Position numbers and translations under genes: made by a program
DNA from: Alphaproteobacteria bacterium
Lineage (GTDB): Bacteria; Pseudomonadota; Alphaproteobacteria; ATCC43930; CGMCC-115725
NCBI GenBank assembly: GCA_019237175.1
Contig: JAFAHP010000691.1
Coordinates: 1-7,324 of the forward strand
DNA: 7,324 bases
Direction of reading: 5' to 3'
In this document: one piece after another, positions 1-5,392 of the stretch
Layout of the letters: the number at the start of each line of letters is the position of its first letter
Position numbering within the stretch: the first letter of the stretch is position 1
Notes under the pieces: model-generated
What the model was told of the DNA's origin: nothing
The model's database searches: none
What the model saw: only the letters and a program-made list of their open reading frames with translations

Positions 1-492
1 GATCGCCTGCTCGCCTGGCTTGCCTATTCCTATATCGATGCGCAGTTCCAGACCGGCTTTACCGCGTCGAGTTCAAACAATCCCGGCGCCGACGCGGATG
101 GGAATATCCAAGTTCAGCCGGGCGATCGCCTGCCCGGCATCCCGGCCAACCTCCTAAAGCTCGGCGTCGATTACAAAGTGACCGACGTCTGGACAGTCGG
201 CGGCGACGGCATCTATGCCAGCGGGCAATTTCTGTTTGGCGACGAGGCCAACCTGACGCCGCAAACCCCACCCTATTTTGTTGTCAACCTGCACGCCCAG
301 TATCAGGTGACAAAGAACCTGCAGCTGTTCGCCCTTCTCCAGAACGCTTTCAATATCACCTATTACACTTTCGGAACGTTTTCGCCGACCTCGTCGATTC
401 CGATCGCGCAGGTCCCGGGCGCCAGCAACCCGCGCAGCTACAGCCCAGCGGCGCCGATCGGGGTCACCGTCGGCTTGCGGGCGACGTTCTGA
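1..492 (+). CDS. TonB-dependent receptor, C-terminal fragment
   Basis: This is the last 163 codons of an outer-membrane TonB-dependent receptor, cut by the window's left edge; the frame is open from base 1 to the TGA at 490-492. Visible features are typical of the final beta-barrel strands: alternating hydrophobic/polar stretches, the 'PGIPANLLKLGVDYKV' strand (near bases 136-180), the 'NLQLFALLQNAFN' strand that in this family contains the 'v.NlfN' consensus (about bases 319-354), and a last strand ending in phenylalanine, the C-terminal residue recognised by the Bam assembly machinery. Such receptors import siderophores, cobalamin, other metal chelates or oligosaccharides using TonB-ExbBD energy. 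The plug domain and TonB box lie outside the window, so the substrate cannot be read. The neighbouring GH10 gene makes a glycan ligand possible but unproven. An internal ATG at 214 is a methionine-free region artefact candidate only; no internal start is needed. Confidence 0.88.
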   Translation, partial: DRLLAWLAYSYIDAQFQTGFTASSSNNPGADADGNIQVQPGDRLPGIPANLLKLGVDYKVTDVWTVGGDGIYASGQFLFGDEANLTPQTPPYFVVNLHAQYQVTKNLQLFALLQNAFNITYYTFGTFSPTSSIPIAQVPGASNPRSYSPAAPIGVTVGLRATF

Positions 493-547
493 GGCCCCTG
501 CCCTCAACGGTATTCAGCTGCCGATAATGGCCGGCGGCGCGGTTAGA

Positions 548-1702
548 TCAGCCGGGTGGGCGTGCGGGTGCGTGTGTGAAGGCCTCCGCCATCGCGCCAA
601 CGGCGGGCTTTGGCTGGAGGTCGGCGTCGAACGGTAGTGGCCGCGACGGCAGGCCATCGGTGCGCCATTTCGATTGGTTGGTTTCGCGACGCACGATCCA
701 ACTGTGCCGGTCGGACAATCCCCAGGTCACGACCATCTTGACCGCGGGTTCGTCGAGAGCCGCATCGAGAAAGCGGCGATAGGTATCGGCGACCATTCGG
801 TCGCGGACGCGAATGTCGGCAGGGGTGTCCCGGTCGGTGACATCGAGTTCGGTAATCTCGATCGTCAGCCCGAATGCGGCGATCTCGGCCAAGAAGCGGC
901 GAAACTTTCCGGGCGAAAAAGGCGGGCCGCCGACTGCTGCCAGATGCGCTTGGACGCCAATTGAGTCGATTGGTGTTCCTGCCTTTTGCATCCGCTGCAA
1001 CAGATCGAGCAACACCCGGCGTCGGGTTTCGTGAACCGGGCTGTCGAGTTCGATGTCGTATTCATTGACGACTAGGCGCGCCCGGGGATCGGTCTCGCGC
1101 GTCAAACGATAGGCGAGATCGAGGTAGCCCGGCCCTAACGCTTCGAGAAACACCGCTTTGCGCAATCCGTCGGGACGCCCGTCCTTGGGCTCGATCGGCT
1201 CGTTGACAACGTCCCAGCTATGGACGATGCCGCGATAGCGTCCAACCAGGGTCTTGATCCGGTCGATCACCGCGCGCTCCTTGGCGTCGCGACCGGGGAG
1301 AGCGAAGAACCAGGACGGCGTGCGGTAGTACCAAAGGATATTGTGGCCGCGCAGCACCATGCCATTTTCGACCGCAAAACCGGCAACAGTATCGGCGGGC
1401 CCGTAATCGTCTTTGCCCGGCGCACCACGATTGATGTCCTGCCACTTCATGTCATTCTCGGGCACGACGAGACCGGCCTGCCGCGCGACGAGCGCGATAA
1501 ACGCCGGGTCATGGAGAATCTGGTTGGCCGATATCGTCGTGCCGTAAATCAGGCCCTTTTCGGCTGCAAGCCGTTTCAAGCTCTCGCTATTGGCGGGCTG
1601 GGCGGCGGTACAAAGCGGCACGGTGATCCGCGTCCCGAGGACGGCCAAGCCGCTGCCGAGCAGACCCCGACGCGCTAACCGGCGAGGCTTCTCGCCGCTC
1701 AT
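548..1702 (-). CDS. Exported GH10 endo-1,4-beta-xylanase-like glycoside hydrolase
   Basis: A 384-residue glycosyl hydrolase family 10 protein, predicted to cleave internal beta-1,4 bonds of xylan or xylo-oligosaccharides by a retaining mechanism outside the cytoplasm. The (beta/alpha)8 barrel runs from about residue 42 to 375. GH10 hallmarks: ENDMKW (82-87), RGHNILW (118-124), WDVVNEP (163-169) with the acid/base Glu168, QAHL (251-254), and EITELD (282-287) with the nucleophile Glu285, then TWGLSDRHSW (326-335). The N-terminus carries paired arginines before a hydrophobic run (RRLARRGLLGSGLAVLG), resembling a Tat signal; cleavage probably falls near the AAQ/A region (33-37). The frame extends upstream to 1831, but I start at 1702 because this ATG precedes the signal peptide and overlaps the upstream gene's TGA as ATGA. 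Odd: the His that normally follows W in the 'LVWH' motif is Tyr (Tyr125), and two consecutive tyrosines occupy the site. Function as a hydrolase is likely; xylan specificity is an inference. Confidence 0.9.
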   Translation of the reverse strand: MSGEKPRRLARRGLLGSGLAVLGTRITVPLCTAAQPANSESLKRLAAEKGLIYGTTISANQILHDPAFIALVARQAGLVVPENDMKWQDINRGAPGKDDYGPADTVAGFAVENGMVLRGHNILWYYRTPSWFFALPGRDAKERAVIDRIKTLVGRYRGIVHSWDVVNEPIEPKDGRPDGLRKAVFLEALGPGYLDLAYRLTRETDPRARLVVNEYDIELDSPVHETRRRVLLDLLQRMQKAGTPIDSIGVQAHLAAVGGPPFSPGKFRRFLAEIAAFGLTIEITELDVTDRDTPADIRVRDRMVADTYRRFLDAALDEPAVKMVVTWGLSDRHSWIVRRETNQSKWRTDGLPSRPLPFDADLQPKPAVGAMAEAFTHAPARPPG

Positions 1703-2604
1703 TGCGCTGGTACCTTGGCCGCTGCACCGACCGAAGGCGCCATTGCGGAGGTATGTGCCAAACGTTCGAGGTTTGCCCGCGCCGCCAGGTCTTCCGGAGT
1801 GCCGGAGGCCAGGCGGTCGATCTCCTCCCAATCGCGGCGCGCACCGTCGAGGTCGCCTTGAAGCCGACGGATATTGCCCCGCTCGAGCAAGGCCGCGGCC
1901 GAATGCGGCGCTAAGGCGAGCGCCTTGTCGATATCGGCGCGGGCCAGATCGAGGCGGTCGAGGGCCCGGTTGGCCGAGGCGCGATAAATCAGCGCGTCGA
2001 CCTGGCTCGGATCAGCCCTCAATACCCGATCAAGATCCGCGATGGCGCTGTCGAGGAAGCCGGCCGCTGCGGCAGCTTCGGCGCGGTCGATCAAGATTTC
2101 GACATCGCCCGGCGCCAGCGCCGCCGCCTCGGCGGCGACGACAAAGGCGCGGTTTGCGTCTCCGGCCAAGAGCCACGCCTGACCGGCCTGGTCGAGGACC
2201 CCGGCCCGCAGGCTCGCCGGTGCGGTGGTCATCGCCTGCGCCAGAGCCTGCAGGCGGGCGGCACCCTCCCGGTATTTGCCAAGCGAAATCAGCGCCACTC
2301 CAGAGCAATGATCGGCGGGGTGCGCACCGCCGCGCTGGTGCCACGACAAAGCAAGAGCCTGCGCTGCGCGCGGATCCTGCCGCGCCAGCCGCATGCAGCG
2401 AGCGTAAGTGTCGGCATCGGCGTCAGCCGATGGCGGCGGTATTGTCTGCACCCCGCTGAGCGAGTGCTGCGAGGCTGCCGGACCCGCGGGGTCGGCGCGA
2501 CTCGCGGTTCCGCAGGCCAGCAGCGATGGCGCCAGCATCAGCGCCGCCCGTGCTAGCCGATGGCGGCGCCCGCCGCGCCGGGTCCGGCGCGAATTCGATC
2601 CCAT
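1699..2604 (-). CDS. TPR-repeat protein with signal peptide, probable lipoprotein
   Basis: A 301-residue protein with a basic N-terminus (RRTRRGGRRHR), a hydrophobic segment (residues 18-30) and LLAC at 28-31 followed by Gly. This fits a lipobox, so the mature protein is probably anchored by Cys31; ordinary signal peptidase cleavage is the alternative. After a low-complexity linker (about 35-65) come alpha-helical tetratricopeptide repeats at roughly 135-165, 170-200, 204-234 and 237-265, with the alternating small/large residue pattern and Asp-Pro or Ala-Pro ends typical of TPRs. TPRs bind partner proteins; no enzymatic site is seen. The frame continues upstream to 2778, but the ATG at 2604 is preferred because it starts the signal sequence and has GGAGGGG just before it. 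It overlaps the downstream xylanase start by 4 bases (ATGA), so the two are probably made together from one mRNA. The partner and exact function are unknown. Confidence 0.85.
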   Translation of the reverse strand: MGSNSRRTRRGGRRHRLARAALMLAPSLLACGTASRADPAGPAASQHSLSGVQTIPPPSADADADTYARCMRLARQDPRAAQALALSWHQRGGAHPADHCSGVALISLGKYREGAARLQALAQAMTTAPASLRAGVLDQAGQAWLLAGDANRAFVVAAEAAALAPGDVEILIDRAEAAAAAGFLDSAIADLDRVLRADPSQVDALIYRASANRALDRLDLARADIDKALALAPHSAAALLERGNIRRLQGDLDGARRDWEEIDRLASGTPEDLAARANLERLAHTSAMAPSVGAAAKVPAQ

Positions 2605-2607
2605 TTT

Positions 2608-2614
2608 CCCCTCC
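2608..2614 (-). promoter_or_regulatory. Shine-Dalgarno sequence of the TPR gene
   Basis: On the minus strand GGAGGGG is followed by AAA and then the ATG ending at 2604. Good match and spacing (about 5 bases from the GGAGG core). It decides the start against the longer upstream open frame, which would run into the divergent MFS gene. Confidence 0.75.
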
Positions 2615-2643
2615 GGTCCGCTTCTCCATACCACGGCGCGCCA

Positions 2644-2673
2644 TTGCCGCGAAGTTAGGCGACGCGTTACGAT
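2644..2673 (+). promoter_or_regulatory. Possible sigma-70-type promoter for the MFS gene
   Basis: TTGCCG (2644-2649) and TACGAT (2668-2673) are separated by 18 bases, about 40 bases upstream of the TTG start at 2713, within the divergent region between the TPR and MFS genes. Both hexamers are only partial matches to consensus and the host's sigma preference is unknown, so this is a candidate only. I found no convincing counterpart for the TPR gene on the other strand. Confidence 0.25.
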
Positions 2674-2712
2674 CGCTGCTCCCGTCTCCGCCAACTTGGA
2701 ACGAACGGTATT

Positions 2713-3984
2713 TTGGCTCTCCGTCTCGATCGCCTGTTCCCAGGCGGTATCGGCAATGCCGCGCTCGCCTTTACCCATCGCAATTACCGTATTTATGCCG
2801 GCGGCAACGCAGTGTCGCTAATCGGCATTTGGATGCAGCGGGTATCGGTGGGGTGGCTCGCCTGGACCTTGACGCACTCGGGAACCTGGCTCGGCGTCAT
2901 GTCGATGGCCGAGTTTTTTCCGGTCGTGTTTTTGAGCCCGCTTGCCGGCGCGCTGGCGGACCGGCGCGACCGCGTCGGCATCATCCGCATGACGCAGATC
3001 GTGGGCAGCGTCGAGGCGATCCTGCTCGCGATCCTGGTCTATACCAGGATCATCTCGATCTGGCTGTTGTTTGCGCTGACCCTGTTGCTCGGGGTGTTCA
3101 ACGCTATCGCCCAGCCCTCGCGGCTGGCGCTGATTCCGACCCTGGTCGATCGGGCGGCATTGTCGTCGGCGCTGGCGATCAACGCCATTATTTTCAATTC
3201 CGCACGCTTTGTTGGACCGGCGGTGGCGGGTGTCGTGATCGCCAAAGCCAGCGTGGGCGCCGCCTTTACCGTCAATGCCGGCACATATCTCGCGTTTCTC
3301 GTCGCGATGTCCAATTTGCGCGGTCTGCCGGCCTTGCCGGTCGGGGCGACGCAAAGCGTCCTGCGCGCCTCCGCCGAGGCTTATTCCTATGCCACCCGCC
3401 ATCCCGGTATCGCACCGATGTTGGCGTTGTTCACGGTGACGACAATCGGCACGCGCGGCTTTGTCGAGCTGTTTCCCGGATTTGCCGATCACGTCTTCGG
3501 GCGTGGGCCCGAGGCGTTGTCGATGCTGACTTCGACCGTCGGGCTCGGCGCCATTTGCGGTGGCGCCTGGCTGCTGCTGCGCCCGAGGATTGCAGGCTTG
3601 ACCGGCATTGTGCTGGGCAACACCCTGATGATCTCGCTCGCGATCCTCGCCTTTACTGCGACAGACAGATTATATTTGGCGCTGCCCTGCGTCTTTATCG
3701 CCGGTTGTGCGATGACAATCACCGGCATTGGCGCTCAAACCCTGATCCAGGCGGCGGTTGAAGTCGGTATGCGCGGGCGCATCATGGCCCTTTACGGCAT
3801 GATCTTTCGTGCCGGACCGGCTTTGGGCGCGGTGCTGATGGGATCCTTGAGCGAGCGCTTTGGCCTGCGGTTGCCGCTGGCTGCCGGCGCCCTGATCTCC
3901 TGCGCTGTCTGGGCGTGGACCTGGGTCCGCCAGAAGCGCATCGCCGAAACCCTGGAAAGCGAGCCCGCGATTTCCGGGGAATGA
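2713..3984 (+). CDS. MFS transporter, MFS_3 / EntS-like exporter family
   Basis: A 423-residue inner-membrane protein with about 10-12 hydrophobic helices spanning residues 25-405. It belongs to the major facilitator superfamily, most like the MFS_3 ('transmembrane secretion effector') branch that includes the enterobactin exporter EntS. Family signs: an 'F.HRNYRIY..GN..S.IG.WMQ' opening (20-42), 'GWLAWTLT' (47-54), motif A between helices 2 and 3 (GALADRRDR, 79-87), 'QPSRLALIPTLV' (134-145), and 'NSARFVGPAVAG' (162-173), where this branch keeps an N-x-x-R-x-x-G-P-x-x-G pattern. These proteins are usually proton-driven efflux pumps; the substrate is not readable here. The start is a TTG at 2713: the frame is open back to a TAG at 2656, but no ATG or GTG precedes the conserved N-terminus. 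Only a weak GGA (2698-2700) lies upstream. It ends 55 bases before the SnoaL-like gene, so cotranscription is plausible. Confidence 0.87.
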   Translation: MALRLDRLFPGGIGNAALAFTHRNYRIYAGGNAVSLIGIWMQRVSVGWLAWTLTHSGTWLGVMSMAEFFPVVFLSPLAGALADRRDRVGIIRMTQIVGSVEAILLAILVYTRIISIWLLFALTLLLGVFNAIAQPSRLALIPTLVDRAALSSALAINAIIFNSARFVGPAVAGVVIAKASVGAAFTVNAGTYLAFLVAMSNLRGLPALPVGATQSVLRASAEAYSYATRHPGIAPMLALFTVTTIGTRGFVELFPGFADHVFGRGPEALSMLTSTVGLGAICGGAWLLLRPRIAGLTGIVLGNTLMISLAILAFTATDRLYLALPCVFIAGCAMTITGIGAQTLIQAAVEVGMRGRIMALYGMIFRAGPALGAVLMGSLSERFGLRLPLAAGALISCAVWAWTWVRQKRIAETLESEPAISGE

Positions 3985-4039
3985 GCCGCCACCGTCATCA
4001 AGACGCGTGCCGGGACGATATTAGAGAGAGAGCTTCACC

Positions 4040-4468
4040 ATGACCACGACGACAGAGGAAAACAAGGCCCTGATCCGGCGTTTCTTCGACGCATGGAACA
4101 GCCGTCGCCCTGATGTGTTCGACGACCTCATCGCACCGGATGTGGTTCGCCATTGCGAAGCAACGCCGGCGGTCGAGGCGCGGAGTCTTGGTCAGGTCAA
4201 GGAATTTCTACGGCAGGATACGCTGGTTTTTCCCGATTCTGTGCAAACGATCAAGCTTCTGGTCGCCGAAGGGAACCTCGTTGCTGCATGGACCACCTAT
4301 GAGGGCACGCAGCGGGGACCAATCGGTCCATTTCCACCTTCGGGTCGCAAGGCGAAATTTGATTTTGGGGCAGTGTTCCGCATCGAAGGCGGAAAGATTG
4401 CAGAATGGTGGGTGACCTGGGACAACATGACGATACTCAGGGCACTCGGCCACCTTCCGAGTCGCTGA
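4040..4468 (+). CDS. SnoaL-like / ester-cyclase-family protein (NTF2 fold)
   Basis: A 142-residue soluble cytoplasmic protein of the SnoaL-like polyketide-cyclase family, in the NTF2-like alpha+beta barrel fold. Visible family pattern: 'ENKALIRRFFDAWN' first helix (7-20), 'FDDLIAPDVVRH' (27-38), 'FPDSVQTIKLLVAEGNLVAAWTTYEGTQRG' strands (64-93), 'PPSGRK' turn (99-104), and 'FRIEGGKIAEWWVTWD' (113-128). In characterised members a pocket His and Asp act in cyclisation; His38 and Asp128 are at plausible positions, but most genomic members have no known substrate and are not polyketide enzymes. No polyketide synthase is nearby. The ATG at 4040 is preceded by a run of GA repeats (4024-4032) that gives a mediocre GAGAG ribosome site about 7 bases upstream. 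Length is normal for the family. Family assignment is firm, function unknown. Confidence 0.85.
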   Translation: MTTTTEENKALIRRFFDAWNSRRPDVFDDLIAPDVVRHCEATPAVEARSLGQVKEFLRQDTLVFPDSVQTIKLLVAEGNLVAAWTTYEGTQRGPIGPFPPSGRKAKFDFGAVFRIEGGKIAEWWVTWDNMTILRALGHLPSR

Positions 4469-4478
4469 GAAGAGCGTC

Positions 4479-4568
4479 GTAGGGCGGCATAGCGCGCAGC
4501 GCGTATTCCGCCGCCACGCCCTCAGCGGCACCGCAGATGGCGGAATGCGCTGCGCTCTTCCGCCCTAC
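4479..4568. repeat. REP-like inverted palindrome pair
   Basis: Two similar units face each other. Unit 1 (4479-4512) begins GTAGGGCGG, holds an AGCGCGCAGCGCG core and ends TTCCGCC. Unit 2 (4539-4568) is its near reverse complement, starting GGCGGAATGCGC and ending TTCCGCCCTAC. Each unit is itself imperfectly palindromic (GGCGG pairs with CCGCC around the core). This architecture, including the GTAGGG head, resembles the repetitive extragenic palindromes (REP/BIME-like) scattered between genes in many proteobacteria. It lies just after the SnoaL-like stop and before the convergent toxin gene. It could protect mRNA ends or form a bidirectional barrier to transcription. The paired bases 4469-4476 and 4553-4560 (GAAGAGCG / CGCTCTTC) give an alternative fold. 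Confidence 0.7.
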
Positions 4569-4618
4569 CGTGTTTTATGGTCGCGGCGGAAACGAGCGGT
4601 ATATTTGACAGGTAAAAT
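4569..4618. other. Short gap between REP-like element and toxin gene
   Basis: Fifty bases with no gene; AT-richer near its right end (TATATTTGACAGGTAAAA). No hairpin with a T-run is evident, so I cannot name a terminator for the toxin-antitoxin mRNA. Confidence 0.4.
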
Positions 4619-5041
4619 TCAAGTCGCTTCCCACGGATTGATAACCGCGACACCGGCGGCTTCGAAGGGCGTGGTGTCGCGGGTTGCCACGGCAAAACCG
4701 TGCGCGGCCGCCGTGGCGGCGATATAACCGTCGGCGGCGCCGATGGTTTTGCCTGCCGCCTTGGCGCGCGCTCGAATAATCGCGTAAGCGTCCGCCGCCG
4801 CGATGTCAAAGGCCAAAACCCGCGTCCCGAACAGGGAAAAAATGCGGCCTTCCAGAGCGGCTCCGAGGCCGTCTTTGCGCGTTCCGTCTGGCAGCGCCGC
4901 CACACCGTAGCGCAGCTCGGCAAGACTGATCGCGGAAAGGTATAACGTGTCGATGTTCTGCCGATCGAGCCAGGCGACCACCGCCGGCGAGGCCGCGGGT
5001 TTTAGCGGCTCCGATACGACGTTCGTATCAAGAACAATCAT
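4619..5041 (-). CDS. PIN-domain toxin, FitB/VapC type
   Basis: A 140-residue PIN-domain ribonuclease, the toxin of a type II toxin-antitoxin pair. These enzymes use a cluster of acidic residues with Mg2+/Mn2+ to cut RNA, often tRNA or rRNA in studied VapCs. The four acidic positions are present: Asp5 in the LDTNV start, Glu42 in 'SLAELRYG', Asp104 in 'IGAADGYIAATA' and Asp122 in 'ATRDTTPF'. The 'ISLAELRYG...LPDGTRK' stretch and the N-x-W end (NPWE, 135-138) point to the FitB-like subgroup. Nothing appears truncated or mutated, so it should be active. Its ATG overlaps the antitoxin's TGA by 4 bases (ATGA), giving translational coupling with the antitoxin first. The RNA target is unknown. Confidence 0.93.
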   Translation of the reverse strand: MIVLDTNVVSEPLKPAASPAVVAWLDRQNIDTLYLSAISLAELRYGVAALPDGTRKDGLGAALEGRIFSLFGTRVLAFDIAAADAYAIIRARAKAAGKTIGAADGYIAATAAAHGFAVATRDTTPFEAAGVAVINPWEAT

Positions 5042-5277
5042 TCAAAACTGACGGCCTCGGCCGGCGTCTTATCTCGCTCGATGTCGAGCTCAACGGGTCC
5101 GAATTCGCGCGCAATCGCAACCAGTTCCGAGCCGAGTTTAACACGCCGCGGCGGGTGAACGGCGTCCTTCAGAATTTCCCGGATCTCGGCCTCTGTACTG
5201 CGGCCATGCTGCGCGGCGCGTACTTTGAGCGCGCGATAGGTTTCTTCGGGTAGATTTCGGATCGTGACAGCGGCCAT
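5038..5277 (-). CDS. Ribbon-helix-helix antitoxin, FitA/VapB type
   Basis: A 79-residue antitoxin that should neutralise the downstream PIN toxin and repress its own operon. Residues 2-8 (AVTIRNL) form the DNA-contacting beta strand of an Arc/MetJ-type ribbon-helix-helix; helices follow at about 11-23 and 27-39 ('GRSTEAEIREILKDAV', a FitA-like signature in which 'GRSxEAEiR' is strongly conserved). The tail 45-79, rich in charged residues, is the part that in this family wraps the toxin and blocks its active site. The ATG at 5277 is preceded on the minus strand by an AGAAGAGA stretch about 12 bases away, a weak ribosome site. It is the first gene of the operon, as usual. Confidence 0.92.
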   Translation of the reverse strand: MAAVTIRNLPEETYRALKVRAAQHGRSTEAEIREILKDAVHPPRRVKLGSELVAIAREFGPVELDIERDKTPAEAVSFE

Positions 5278-5307
5278 ATTGATGTCATCTCTTCTCTTTC
5301 ACCAGCA

Positions 5308-5337
5308 ATGATATCAAGCTATCATCTAGGATATCAA
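5308..5337 (-). promoter_or_regulatory. Candidate promoter and operator of the toxin-antitoxin operon
   Basis: On the minus strand TTGATA (complement of 5332-5337) and TATCAT (complement of 5308-5313) are 18 bases apart, a reasonable sigma-70-type promoter about 30 bases upstream of the antitoxin ATG. Both hexamers fall inside palindromes: TGATATCA at 5309-5316 and GATATC at 5330-5335, whose centres are exactly 20 bp (two helical turns) apart. Between them AGCTATCA (5317-5324) resembles the TGCTATCA half-site I recall for gonococcal FitA. Such an arrangement suits a dimeric ribbon-helix-helix repressor binding one face of DNA and covering its own promoter. Direct evidence is sequence pattern only. 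Confidence 0.5.
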
Positions 5338-5341
5338 TTCC

Positions 5342-5392
5342 ATGAATGGTTCGCTTGGCGCAAAAAAACAGCGGCGCATGAACGGTTCGCAT
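5342..5392 (+). repeat. Short direct repeat spanning two candidate SDR starts
   Basis: ATGAA-N-GGTTCGC-N-T occurs at 5342-5356 and again at 5378-5392, 36 bases apart and in the same frame, with 13 of 15 positions identical. The intervening segment contains a run of seven A (5362-5368). Each copy encodes MNGS. Confidence 0.7.

Noticed and set aside
493..547. Terminator between the convergent receptor and GH10 genes
   Set aside because: Only short GC-rich self-complementary bits (GGCCGGC) without a stable stem plus T-run; not enough to annotate.
1703..1831. N-terminal extension of the GH10 protein to an upstream ATG at 1831
   Set aside because: It would lie wholly inside the TPR gene and put 43 residues before a well-formed signal peptide; the ATGA overlap start is far more likely.
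1590..2459. Long plus-strand open frame (289 codons) opposite the TPR and GH10 genes
   Set aside because: Composition is dominated by Arg and Pro, as in antisense frames of GC-rich genes, with no recognisable domain; the minus-strand TPR/GH10 reading is strong.
2605..2778. N-terminal extension of the TPR protein to 2778
   Set aside because: It would overlap the MFS start and bury the signal peptide; the 2604 ATG has a good ribosome site.
2526..3761. Long plus-strand open frame (411 codons) overlapping the MFS gene
   Set aside because: Its translation is Arg-rich and lacks membrane helices; the overlapping frame from 2713 has clear MFS motifs. It is a shifted-frame shadow.
4040..4468. Polyketide biosynthesis role for the SnoaL-like protein
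   Set aside because: No polyketide synthase, acyl carrier protein or tailoring genes are nearby; the family is widely spread in unrelated contexts.
4479..4568. Intrinsic (rho-independent) terminator
   Set aside because: Strong inverted repeats are present but no T-run follows on either strand; REP-like repeat is the better description.
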